Assembly: GCA_963835295.1 (NCBI GenBank)
Contig: CAWIEX010000015.1
Span: 496,001 to 560,000 of the forward strand
From: JAOPZW01 sp963835295
GTDB lineage: Bacteria; Actinomycetota; Thermoleophilia; Solirubrobacterales; Solirubrobacteraceae
Reading direction: 5' to 3'
DNA length: 64,000 nucleotides
Shown: in pieces, positions 1 to 8,211 of the stretch
Position numbering within the stretch: the first letter of the stretch is position 1
Layout: each line of letters starts with the position of its first letter
Notes under the pieces: generated by a model
The model's database searches: none
Told to the model about the DNA's origin: nothing
What the model saw: the letters and a program-made list of their open reading frames with translations, nothing else
Position numbers and translations under genes: made by a program

Positions 1-226
1 GCCGGTAGCGCAGCCATCCCGCCACCAGCACGACGGCGAGCGAGATGAAGCTCGGGATGAGCTGCGGGCGCACGTCCTCGACGAGCGCCATCGCCACGAT
101 CACGGTCACCATCGCCGCGATGGCCGCGTAGGTCAGCCACGGGAAGAGCCACATCCTCAGCTTCAGGCGCTCGGGCGCCTCGGCCTCCAGGCGCCGGCGC
201 GTGCGCAGCTCGGCCACGGCGATGAG
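1..226 (-). pseudogene. Amino-acid permease C-terminal fragment, truncated at its 5' side
   Basis: Read on the minus strand from 226 down to the window edge, this encodes a stretch typical of the last part of an APC/GabP-type amino-acid permease: a basic loop (ELRTRRRLE), the LRMWLFPWLTY motif that opens a late membrane segment, then two hydrophobic helices. Family members have about ten more helices upstream. Here the same frame runs from 226 into non-homologous residues and then antisense through the neighbouring acetyltransferase, so no normal start or N-terminal half exists in place. The left end continues outside the window. I read it as a remnant cut at about 226, by rearrangement or possibly at an assembly join. 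Family is fairly sure; substrate is unknown. Confidence 0.6.
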
Positions 227-268
227 CCGGCAAGCCTCCCCAGCACCGTCGGCTGGTACACCACGCCG

Positions 269-1456
269 ATGCAGATGCGTCCGGCCACCCGCGAGGAGTT
301 CGACGACTTCGACCACGCCGTGATGGCGGCCTTCCACCGCGAGGTGACCGAGGAGGACCGCCGCGCCTTCGCGCTCACCGACGAGCCGGAGCGCTCGCTG
401 GCGTGGTTCGACGACGGCCGCATCGTCGCGGGCACCAGCATCTACAGCCGCCACCTGACGGTGCCCGGCGCCATCGTGCCGTGCGCCGCGGTGACCGCGG
501 TGGGCGTCATGCCCACCCACCGCCGGCGCGGGCTGCTGACCGCGATGATGCGCCGTCAGCTCGAGGAGGTGCGGGCGGCCGGAGAGCCGGTCGCGGCGCT
601 GTGGGCCTCGGAGGGCGCGATCTACGGGCGCTTCGGCTACGGCATCGCGGTGCGCAGCGCGCACCTGACCGCCCGCCGTCCCGGTGCGCGGCTGACCGCC
701 CCGCCTGCGGTGGGCGAGCCCCTGCGGGCCGGGCCGGCGGCCGACCACGTCGAGCACATGCGCGCGGTGCACGAGGGCGTCCGCGGCCAGCGCCCGGGCA
801 TGCTCGACCGCCCCGGGGCGTGGTGGACGTCTCGCCTCAACGACCCAGAGTCGGCCCGCAAGGGCGCGCAGCCGCTGCAGGCGCTCGTCGTCCCCGACGG
901 CTACGCGCTCTACGCCGTGCGCCCCGAGCGCGACGACGAGGGCCCGGCGGGAGACGTGACGATCCGCGAGCTCGTCGCCGCGACCCCGGCGGCGCGCGCG
1001 CTGCTCTGGGACTTCTTGCTCGACCAGGACCTGACGCGGACGGTGACCTGGCCGCTGGCGCCGGCCGACGAGCCGCTGTGGCTGATGCTCGCCGACCCCG
1101 ACGCGGTGCGCCTCGTCCTCGGGACGGCGCTCTGGGTGCGGATCGTCGACCTGCCGGCCGCGCTGAGCGCCCGCGACTACGCCGCCAACCCCGATGTCGT
1201 GCTCGACGTCGCCGACGCCTTCTGCCCGTGGAACGCCGGGCGCTACCGGCTGGCCGGCGGCGGCTGCGAGCCCACCGACGCCGAGCCCGATCTCGCGCTC
1301 GACGCGGCGGCGCTGGGGGCCGCGTACCTCGGCGGGACGCTGCTGGCCGACCTGGCGGCCGCCGGCCGCGTCACCGAGCTGCGCCCGGGCGCGCTGGCCC
1401 GTGCCTCGGCGGCCTTCCGCGCCGACGTCGCGCCGTGGTGCCCGGAGATCTTCTGA
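269..1456 (+). CDS. Eis-like GNAT family N-acetyltransferase
   Basis: A 395-residue protein with the layout of the Eis family: an N-terminal GNAT fold, a second GNAT-like half and a C-terminal sterol-carrier-like domain. The acetyl-CoA loop is visible near residues 80-95 (VGVMPTHRRRGLLTAM), followed by the characteristic YGRFGYG motif. The protein ends in Glu-Ile-Phe; in Eis the C-terminal Phe carboxylate is the catalytic base, which fits. Such enzymes acetylate amines on small molecules or peptides using acetyl-CoA in the cytosol; the substrate here cannot be read. ATG at 269 or 275 could be the start. It stands alone, divergent from the permease fragment and convergent with purM. Confidence 0.85.
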   Translation: MQMRPATREEFDDFDHAVMAAFHREVTEEDRRAFALTDEPERSLAWFDDGRIVAGTSIYSRHLTVPGAIVPCAAVTAVGVMPTHRRRGLLTAMMRRQLEEVRAAGEPVAALWASEGAIYGRFGYGIAVRSAHLTARRPGARLTAPPAVGEPLRAGPAADHVEHMRAVHEGVRGQRPGMLDRPGAWWTSRLNDPESARKGAQPLQALVVPDGYALYAVRPERDDEGPAGDVTIRELVAATPAARALLWDFLLDQDLTRTVTWPLAPADEPLWLMLADPDAVRLVLGTALWVRIVDLPAALSARDYAANPDVVLDVADAFCPWNAGRYRLAGGGCEPTDAEPDLALDAAALGAAYLGGTLLADLAAAGRVTELRPGALARASAAFRADVAPWCPEIF

Positions 1457-1572
1457 GGCCGTCGTCCGCTGGCGCTTGTGGCGCCGCGCGGAGGGCGCCC
1501 CCGCCGTCGCTCTGCCGCGGGCGTTGGTGGCCAAGGCATCGAGGGAGGGTGGGGCGCCCGCGCTCGGGCTGG

Positions 1573-1630
1573 GCGCCGAACCGTGTCGACTTCGTCCCGG
1601 TTTCCGGCACAAACTCGACACGTTCGGCGC
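1573..1630. terminator. Large inverted repeat between convergent genes
   Basis: A 58-bp near-perfect palindrome. The left outer arm 1573-1581 pairs with 1622-1630; after one bulged C the inner arm 1583-1600 pairs with 1604-1621 with three mismatches, leaving a 3-nt TTT loop. It lies between the converging ends of the acetyltransferase gene and purM, where a bidirectional terminator is expected, but it has no U-tract and is long enough to be a REP-like mobile palindrome. The rest of 1457-1724 shows no gene. Confidence 0.6.
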
Positions 1631-1724
1631 GTCCGTCCGCCCCGCCACCGCTCACTCCCTTCCCTCGATGCGGCAGTAAACGCTGCGCACTACCGCACGC
1701 GCGGCGCGGAGAGAGCGCGAGTGC

Positions 1725-2768
1725 CTACAGCCCCGGCGCCGACAGCCGCCCGCCGTCGCCGGTCACGGTGCCGATGCGCGCGGTGCCCGCGTGGCGGGTG
1801 GCGAGCAGGGCGACGGCCTCGTCGGCGCGGGCCTCGGGGACGAGCGCGACGAAGCCGCAGCCCATGTTGAAGACGTCCCACATCTCGCTCGTGGGGACGT
1901 CGCCGAGCTCGGCCACCAGCGTGCAGATGGCGGGGACCGGCAGCGGCTCCTCGATGGCGAAGCCCAGGCGGTCGCCGCCGAGGCGCAGCAGGTTGCGCAG
2001 GCCACCGCCGGTGATGTGGGCCAGGCCGTGAACGGCGATGTCCGAGCGCAGCAGGTCGAGCACGGCGCGCACGTAGATCACCGTCGGCTCGAGCAGGGCG
2101 TCGGCCACCGAGCGGCCTTCGAGCAGCGCTGGGCGGTCGTCGAGCGCAAGGCCGCCCTCCTGCAGCAGGGCGCGCCGCGCCAAGGTGTAGCCGTTGGAGT
2201 GCAGGCCGCTCGAGGGCAGGCCGACGATCGCGTCGCCCGGCTGCGCCTCGGCGCCGGTGACGATCGCGTCCAGCGCGACGGTCCCGATCGCGGTGCCGCA
2301 CAGGTCGAAGCCGTGCGGCGAGGGATGGCCGCGGATGAGCTCGGGCAGCACCGCCAGCTCGCCGCCGGGGATCTCGATCCCGGCGGCCTGCGCGCCGACC
2401 TTCAGCCCCAGCGCGATGCGCGCCAGCGCCTGCGGGTCGGCCTGCTCGACGGCCAGGTAGTCGAGCAGCGCGATCGGCTCGGCGCCGACGCAGACGAGGT
2501 CGTTGACGTTCATCGCGATGCAGTCGATGCCCACCGTCTCCAGGCGATCGGCCTGCTCGGCGACGACGATCTTCGAGCCCACGCCGTCGGTCGACACCGC
2601 GATCCCGAGGTTGGGGGCCACGCGCAGGACCGACGCGTAGTGGCCGCTGGGCAGGACCGAGGCGCTGGGCCGGTCGAGCTCGATCGTGCGCAGGACGCCG
2701 ACGAGGGCGTCGACCGCGGCGTCGGACTGGCCGATGTCGACGCCGGCGGCGGCATAGGACTCGCTCAT
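1725..2768 (-). CDS. purM: Phosphoribosylformylglycinamidine cyclo-ligase (AIR synthetase)
   Basis: A 347-residue protein matching PurM in length and order. It opens with the YAAAGVDI motif, has the STDGVGSK nucleotide-binding loop around residue 60, the NVNDL(V)CVGAEP motif near residue 90, the SSGLHSNGYTLAR loop near 180, ITGGG near 260 and a C-terminal NMGCGF motif. It closes the imidazole ring of purines, turning formylglycinamidine ribonucleotide into aminoimidazole ribonucleotide with ATP. The start at 2768 is set by the MSESYAAAG beginning and overlaps the uppP stop by 4 bp, so it is translationally coupled to the two upstream membrane-protein genes. No other purine gene lies in the window. 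Confidence 0.95.
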   Translation of the reverse strand: MSESYAAAGVDIGQSDAAVDALVGVLRTIELDRPSASVLPSGHYASVLRVAPNLGIAVSTDGVGSKIVVAEQADRLETVGIDCIAMNVNDLVCVGAEPIALLDYLAVEQADPQALARIALGLKVGAQAAGIEIPGGELAVLPELIRGHPSPHGFDLCGTAIGTVALDAIVTGAEAQPGDAIVGLPSSGLHSNGYTLARRALLQEGGLALDDRPALLEGRSVADALLEPTVIYVRAVLDLLRSDIAVHGLAHITGGGLRNLLRLGGDRLGFAIEEPLPVPAICTLVAELGDVPTSEMWDVFNMGCGFVALVPEARADEAVALLATRHAGTARIGTVTGDGGRLSAPGL

Positions 2769-3586
2769 CGCGAGCGATTCTGCCAAGCGCGCCGGAGCAC
2801 CACCCCCGCGAGCGCCGCGCGGTAGGCGGCGTAGGGCGCGAACGAGCGGTCGCGCTCCACCGCGCGGATGATCCGCACCGAGGCCAGCGTGGAGACGAAG
2901 GCCGCGCCCACGCCGGCCGCGAAGGCGCTCGCCAGCGCGGGCGGGACCCCGCGGCGCGCCAGGCGCACGCCCTTGAGCGCCGTGGCCCCGACGATGACCG
3001 GCAGGGCCACGTGGCGCGAGAGTGCGTTGGCGTCGGCGCGGTCGAAGCCGCGCAGGCGCGCCGCGGCCAGCGTCATGCCGTTGCGCGAGACCCCGGGGAT
3101 GAGCGCGCAGGCCTGGGCGAAGCCGAGGGCGAGAGCGTCGACGAAGCCGGCCTCGTCGCGGCGCCGTCCCGTGGGCCCGATGCGGTCCGCGGCCGCCATG
3201 GCCGCGGCGCCGAGCAGCAGGCCGACGGCGATGGTCGGCGGGGTGCCGAGGCGGCGCTCGATCGGGCGCTCGAGCGTGTAGCCGACGATGGCCGGCGGCA
3301 CGAACGAGCCCAGGATGAGCACCGCGCGGCGGTGGTCCAGGCCGCGCGCGGCGGCCGCCACCTCGGCGCGCAGCCCGACCAGCAGCGCTGCCGCGGTGCC
3401 GGCGTGCAGCGCCACCTCGAAGGCCTTGCGCAGCTCGGGATCGAGGTCGGCATAGGGCCAGTCGAGCAGCCACGGCACGAGCGTGGTGTGCGCCGAGGAG
3501 GAGATGGGCAGCAGCTCGGTGGGCCCGTGCAGCACCCCGAGCGCCACCGCGTGGCGCAGCTCGAGGGCGGCGTCAGGCGGGCGCAT
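2765..3586 (-). CDS. uppP: Undecaprenyl-diphosphatase (UppP/BacA)
   Basis: A 273-residue, strongly hydrophobic protein of the BacA family, which removes a phosphate from undecaprenyl diphosphate so the lipid carrier can be reused for wall and polysaccharide export. The first active-site region reads HGPTELLPISSSAH at residues 20-33: Glu24 and His33 are present, but the first acidic/amide position of the (E/Q)xxxE motif is His20. The second motif PGVSRNGMT is present near residue 165 with Asn where Ser is usual. It overlaps dedA by 14 bp and purM by 4 bp, forming one transcript. The family is clear; activity may be affected by the His20 change. Confidence 0.9.
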   Translation of the reverse strand: MRPPDAALELRHAVALGVLHGPTELLPISSSAHTTLVPWLLDWPYADLDPELRKAFEVALHAGTAAALLVGLRAEVAAAARGLDHRRAVLILGSFVPPAIVGYTLERPIERRLGTPPTIAVGLLLGAAAMAAADRIGPTGRRRDEAGFVDALALGFAQACALIPGVSRNGMTLAAARLRGFDRADANALSRHVALPVIVGATALKGVRLARRGVPPALASAFAAGVGAAFVSTLASVRIIRAVERDRSFAPYAAYRAALAGVVLRRAWQNRSR

Positions 3587-4232
3587 CCGCGGCGCGCCCG
3601 CGGTTGCGGTTGCGCCTCCAGCGGACCGCGAGGTACGCGATGCCGACGACGATGAGCACGGCGACCGTGTAGTCGACGTAGTGCAAAGAGTCCTTCCAGG
3701 AGGTCCAGTTCTCGGCCGCCTTCTGGCCGGCGAAGGTGAGCGCGAAGACCCAGGGCAGGCAGCCCGCGAGCGTGAGGGCGCTGAACTTCCAGAAGGGCAT
3801 GCGCGCCACGCCGGCCGGCAGCGAGATGAAGGTGCGGATGATCGGCAGCAACCGGCTGAAGAAGACGGCCGGCGCGCCGTAGCGCACGAACCAGCGATCG
3901 GCCCAGGCCAGGTGCGAGGGCGTGATGTGCAGGAGCCTCCCGTGCTTCTCGAGCAACTCGAGACGACCGTAATAGCCGACCGCGTAGGCGATCCAGGACC
4001 CGACGAGGTTCGCCCCCGAACCGACCGCGACCGCGGCCCACAGCGGGTATTCGCCCTGATGGACGTTGAAGCCGGCGAAGAGCATCGTCGCCTCGGACGG
4101 GATCGGGATGCAGGCGCTCTCGGCCACCATGAGCAGGAAGACCCCGGGCAGGCCGAGGTCGCCCACGACGTTGGTGGCGAAGGTGGCCAGCCGGTCGGTG
4201 ACCGACGCGAGGACGAGGACGACCGCGAGCAC
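3573..4232 (-). CDS. DedA family membrane protein (candidate lipid-carrier flippase)
   Basis: A 219-residue multi-pass protein with DedA hallmarks: an acidic pocket motif (ESACIPIPSE) around residues 39-48, a GSGANLVGSWIAY segment and the arginine-bearing FFSRLLPIIRTFISLPAG motif near residues 124-141, ending in a basic cytosolic tail. Some DedA proteins (for example Bacillus UptA) return undecaprenyl phosphate across the membrane; the overlap with uppP suggests that role here, which is inference. The start is GTG at 4232. It is the first gene of a dedA-uppP-purM operon and is divergent from the large glycosyltransferase at 4300, with about 67 bp between them for both promoters. Confidence 0.88.
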   Translation of the reverse strand: MLAVVLVLASVTDRLATFATNVVGDLGLPGVFLLMVAESACIPIPSEATMLFAGFNVHQGEYPLWAAVAVGSGANLVGSWIAYAVGYYGRLELLEKHGRLLHITPSHLAWADRWFVRYGAPAVFFSRLLPIIRTFISLPAGVARMPFWKFSALTLAGCLPWVFALTFAGQKAAENWTSWKDSLHYVDYTVAVLIVVGIAYLAVRWRRNRNRGRAADAPA

Positions 4233-4299
4233 GACGGGTCAGGGTAGGCGATGGCGCCCTAAACCCGCCGCACCCTTCTGCCGAGAACAGGGGTGATCC

Positions 4300-7200
4300 A
4301 TGCCCCCCCGTGTGACGCTCGGCGTCGCGACCTACGAGCGCGACACATACCTCGCTGAGGCGATTGCCTCCTGCCTGCGCCAGACCTACGACGACCTCGA
4401 GGTCCTCGTGGTGCTGGACGGCGGCTCGAACCCGAACATCGAGCGGGTCCTCGCCGGCTTCGACGATCCGCGCCTGCGCATCGTCCGCCATGAGCGCAAC
4501 CGCGGGATCGCCGAGGCCTACAACACGATCATCCGCGAGGGCCGCGGCGAGCTCATCGCCATGCTCGGCGACGACGACGTCTGCGAGCCCGACCGCATCG
4601 CGCGCCAGGTCGCGGTCTTCGACCGTCATCCCGACACGGGAGTCGCCCACGGCGCGGCGTCGATCATCGACGGCCAGGGCGTGCAGCGCGGCACGTGGCC
4701 CAGCCAGGACCGCGCCCGCCACGAGCTGCTGCGCCATCTCGTGCGCGAGCACAACACGCTCGTCGACCCGAGCCGCATGGTCCACCGCCGCGTCTACGAA
4801 GCCGTCGGCGGCTACAGCAGCGACTTCCGCCTCGCGCAGGACTTCGACTTCTGGGTGCGCGCCGTGCGCGCCTTCCGCTTCCGCGACGTCCCCGGCGGGC
4901 CGCTCATCGGCCTGCGCCGCCACGGCGACAACTTCTCCGACGAGTCCGCGCAGGCCCTCGAGATCGAGGAGGTGCAGAACGCGCTGCGCTCGCTGATCGC
5001 CGCCGCGCCGCTGCGCGAGCTCGTGCCCGAGCTCGACTGGGGCGTCATGCACCCCGACGCGGCCGAGCGCCGCGCGCTCGAGGTGCTGGCCGACGCCCTG
5101 GAGCGCCGCGTCCTGCCCCTGCCGGGCCTCGCGCGCGAGCTGCGCCAGCGCGCGGCGCGCGTGCCCGCCGCCCCGCGGCCTCGCCCCAACGGCAAGAAGG
5201 TCGTGCTGACCTCGTTCGGCTTCAACGACTCGGGCGGCGGCACCACCGTCCCGCGCGTGGCCGCCAAGGAGCTCGCCCGCCGCGGCTGGGACGTCACCGT
5301 CTTCCACGCCGCCACGCGCCCCGATCCCTCCGGCGAGCCCTACGCCGTGCGCGAGTCCGACGAGGACGGCGTGCACCTGGTCGCCGTCCACAACCGCCAG
5401 CACGGCCTGTGGGACCTCGGCAACCCGCTGCGCGAGCTCGACGACCCGCCGATCACGCAGGCCTTCGGCGCGCTGCTCGACCGCGTGCGCCCCGACGTCG
5501 TGCACTTCCACAACCTGCACAACCTCGGCGCCGCGCTCATCGACGAGGCCGCGGCGCGCGGCCTGCCGAGCTACTTCTCCACGCACAACTACTGGCTCAT
5601 CTGCCCGCGGGCCTACCTGCTCACCGGCGCCGGCGCGATGTGCGGCGGCCCGGGCGACCGCGGCCGCGATTGCGCCTCGTGCGTCGGCGCCCCGCACGAC
5701 ACCGCCGGCCACCAGCAGCGCCTGGAGGGCATCCGCGACCGCTTCACGCGCGGGGTCTCGGTGTGCCTCGCGGTCTCCGACGCGATGGGCTGCACCCTCG
5801 TCGGCCAGGACTACCCGGCCGACATGATCGACGTCGTCCAGCAGGCCGTCCCCGCCGCCGACGAGGTCTGGGAGCGCCTGGGGCGCGACCGGCGCCCCGG
5901 TCGCGACGGCGAGCGCCTGACCGTCGCCTTCTTCGGCTCGGCGTACCCGCACAAGGGCCCGCAGCTGCTGATCGAGGCGGCCCAGCGCACCGGGCAGGAG
6001 CTGCGGGTCCTCATCCACGGCGAGGTCGACGAGCGCTTCGCGCGCCAGCTGCGCGCCGCCGACGGGCGCGGCGTGGTCGAGCTGTGCGGCGCCTTCGGCG
6101 CCGCCGAGCTGCCCGAGCTGCTGGCCGGCGTCGACGTCGCCGTCATGCCCTCGCTGTGGTGGGACTGCGCGCCGCTGATGGCGGCCGAGTGCCTGGCCGG
6201 GCGCGTGCCGCTCGTCGCCCCGCGCCTGGGCGGCCTGGGCGAGGCCGTGCGCCACGAGGTCGACGGCCTGCTCTTCGATGGCCTGGACGCCGGCGACCTC
6301 GCGCACCAGCTCGATCGCCTCGCCGGCGAGCCGGGCCTGCTCGAGCGCCTGCAGGCCGGCATCGAGGCGCCGCGCCCGTTCGCCGAGTACGTCGACGAGC
6401 TCGAGGCCTACTACGCCGGCCGGCGCCCGTCGCGCGCCCCGCTCCCGACTGCCGTCCCGGCCATCACCTGGCAGGGGGACCACGGCCTGCACACGAGCCT
6501 CTCGCACATCAACAACGAGGTCACCGCGCGCCTGGAGCGCGTCCAGCGCCTGGACCGCGCGGGCGCGCCCCTCGACACGCCGCTGCCGCACCCCGCCGAC
6601 GTCGAGGTGCGCCACCAGTGGCCGCCCGACCTGCGCCCGCGGCGCTCGGGGCGCCTGGCCGTCATCCAGCCGTGGGAGTTCGGCGCCATCCCGGCCGAGT
6701 GGGTCCAGCCCCTGACCGAGGACGTCGACGAGGTCTGGGTCCCCAGCGGCTATGTGCGCGACATGTACCTGCGCGCCGGCCTCGACGAGGACCGCGTGCA
6801 CGTCGTGCCCAACGGCGTCGACCTCGAGCGCTTCTCGCCCGAAGGGCCGGCCTACGCGCTCGGCGCGCCCGACGCGGTGCGCTTCCTCTTCGTCGGCGGC
6901 GCCATCGGGCGCAAGGGCGTCGACCTCCTGCTCGCGGCCTGGCAGCACGGCTTCACCGGCCGCGACGACGTCCAGCTCGTGATCAAGGACTTCGGCTCCG
7001 ACGGGGTCTACCGCGGCGCCGACCGCAGCGCGGTCCGCGCGCTGGCCGACGCCGGCGCGCTCGTGCACCTCGACGCCGACCTCTCCGACGCGGAGATGGC
7101 CGCGCTCTACCGCGCCTGCGACGTGCTCGTGCACCCCTATCGCGGCGAGGGCTTCGCCATGCCGGTGCTCGAGGCGATGGCCAGCGGCCTGCCCGTCATC

Positions 7201-7911
7201 CACACGGCGGGCGGCCCCACCGACGAGTTCTGCCCGCCGCAGGCGGGCTGGCGCATCCGCTCGCGCCGCGAGGCGCTGCCGGGCGGCCGCGTGGACCGCT
7301 TCGAGACCGCCGGCGAGCCGTGGATGCTCGAGCCAGACGTCGCCCACCTGGCCGAGCTCCTGCGCGAGGCTGCGCAGGCCGGCGGCGAGGAGCGCGAGCG
7401 CCGCGGCGCCCTGGGGCGCTCGGCCGCCCTCCACTTCGGCTGGGACCGCGTGGCGGCGCTCTACGCCGAGCGCGCCGCCGCCCTGGCCGCCCGCGCCCCG
7501 CGCCCGCTCGCCGACGAGCGCGAGCTCGACGGCGCGCCCGCCGTCCTGGCCACGCCGTGCTGGCGCGGCGACGACGATCTTCCGGCTCTTCTCGAGGCGT
7601 GGACGCAGGCCCCGGCCGGCGCCTGCCTCTACCTGCTCGCCGACCCGGCGACCGACGGCGAGCCGGCCGCGCTCGAGGCCCGCGTGATGGCCGCCGCGGC
7701 CGGCATCGACCTCGACGCCTGCCCGGACATCGCGATCCTGCGCGAGCACGCCGTGCCGGGCCGGGACGCCGCGCTGCACGCCGCGGCCGAGCTCTACGTG
7801 CCGTTGCACGACGCCTGCGCGGGCCATCTGCGCCTGGCCGGCGCCAAGGCCGCGACGCCAGCCGAGCTGGGAATCCGGCTGACCGCCAGGCCCGTCACCC
7901 ACGCGGCCTGA
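4300..7911 (+). CDS. Three-module glycosyltransferase (GT2-GT4-GT4) with extra C-terminal module
   Basis: A 1203-residue fusion. Residues 1-230 are a GT-A fold GT2 domain (TLGVATYERD start, IAMLGDDD metal motif, QDFDFWVRA). Residues about 303-690 are a GT4 domain with a glycine-rich N-terminal loop, a Cys-containing segment (WLICPRAYLL, then CASC) and GSAYPHKGPQLLIEA. Residues about 735-1075 are a second GT4 domain with the classic VVPNGVDLERFSPEG, RKGVDLLLAAW and EGFAMPVLEAMASGLPV motifs. Residues about 1095-1203 form a small module also seen at the ends of two neighbouring GT2 proteins. It probably adds two or three sugars in sequence to a lipid-linked repeat unit in the cytosol. Single enzymes are usually 300-400 residues, so this is unusual. 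Confidence 0.88.
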   Translation: MPPRVTLGVATYERDTYLAEAIASCLRQTYDDLEVLVVLDGGSNPNIERVLAGFDDPRLRIVRHERNRGIAEAYNTIIREGRGELIAMLGDDDVCEPDRIARQVAVFDRHPDTGVAHGAASIIDGQGVQRGTWPSQDRARHELLRHLVREHNTLVDPSRMVHRRVYEAVGGYSSDFRLAQDFDFWVRAVRAFRFRDVPGGPLIGLRRHGDNFSDESAQALEIEEVQNALRSLIAAAPLRELVPELDWGVMHPDAAERRALEVLADALERRVLPLPGLARELRQRAARVPAAPRPRPNGKKVVLTSFGFNDSGGGTTVPRVAAKELARRGWDVTVFHAATRPDPSGEPYAVRESDEDGVHLVAVHNRQHGLWDLGNPLRELDDPPITQAFGALLDRVRPDVVHFHNLHNLGAALIDEAAARGLPSYFSTHNYWLICPRAYLLTGAGAMCGGPGDRGRDCASCVGAPHDTAGHQQRLEGIRDRFTRGVSVCLAVSDAMGCTLVGQDYPADMIDVVQQAVPAADEVWERLGRDRRPGRDGERLTVAFFGSAYPHKGPQLLIEAAQRTGQELRVLIHGEVDERFARQLRAADGRGVVELCGAFGAAELPELLAGVDVAVMPSLWWDCAPLMAAECLAGRVPLVAPRLGGLGEAVRHEVDGLLFDGLDAGDLAHQLDRLAGEPGLLERLQAGIEAPRPFAEYVDELEAYYAGRRPSRAPLPTAVPAITWQGDHGLHTSLSHINNEVTARLERVQRLDRAGAPLDTPLPHPADVEVRHQWPPDLRPRRSGRLAVIQPWEFGAIPAEWVQPLTEDVDEVWVPSGYVRDMYLRAGLDEDRVHVVPNGVDLERFSPEGPAYALGAPDAVRFLFVGGAIGRKGVDLLLAAWQHGFTGRDDVQLVIKDFGSDGVYRGADRSAVRALADAGALVHLDADLSDAEMAALYRACDVLVHPYRGEGFAMPVLEAMASGLPVIHTAGGPTDEFCPPQAGWRIRSRREALPGGRVDRFETAGEPWMLEPDVAHLAELLREAAQAGGEERERRGALGRSAALHFGWDRVAALYAERAAALAARAPRPLADERELDGAPAVLATPCWRGDDDLPALLEAWTQAPAGACLYLLADPATDGEPAALEARVMAAAAGIDLDACPDIAILREHAVPGRDAALHAAAELYVPLHDACAGHLRLAGAKAATPAELGIRLTARPVTHAA

Positions 7912-7940
7912 CGCCCACCGGCCTCCGTAGGCTGCCCAGC

Positions 7941-8211
7941 GTGGGCGTCCCCCTCTTCGATCCCGCCTACCGGCGCCCGGCCGGTGTTCTGCAACGCCGA
8001 CCGCGACACCTACTGCGCCACGCCGGACACCGTCAAGGCGGCGCTCACGCCGCGCACCAAGGCGGTCATCGTGGTTGACCTCTTCGGCAACGTCGCCCCG
8101 GTGACCGACGAGCTGGCCCACACGCACCTGGCCCTGCCGGTGTCCGCGGCGATGGGCCGCGACCAGGTCGACGAGGTCGTGGCGGCCGTGCGCGATGCGG
8201 ATCTGGGTTGA
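7941..8211 (+). pseudogene. Relic of a DegT/DnrJ/EryC1 aminotransferase
   Basis: Three collinear scraps of one PLP aminotransferase survive. GTG at 7941 opens VGVPLFDPAYRR, the usual N-terminus. A jump and frame change lead to PVFCNADRDTYC and an LTPRTKAVIVVDLFGNVAPV stretch, typical of about residues 110-155 of the family. After another jump comes THLALPVSAAMGRDQVDEVVAAVR, the usual C-terminal end. Full members have about 370-390 residues; fewer than 90 remain, and the PLP lysine region is missing. It is a gene hollowed out by at least two internal deletions. It overlaps the start of the DUF354 gene. Possible assembly deletion should be excluded. Confidence 0.75.

Noticed and set aside
1457..1724. 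Small coding frames in the gap after the acetyltransferase gene
   Set aside because: They have no ribosome site or family likeness, and the palindrome at 1573-1630 explains the open frames on both strands.
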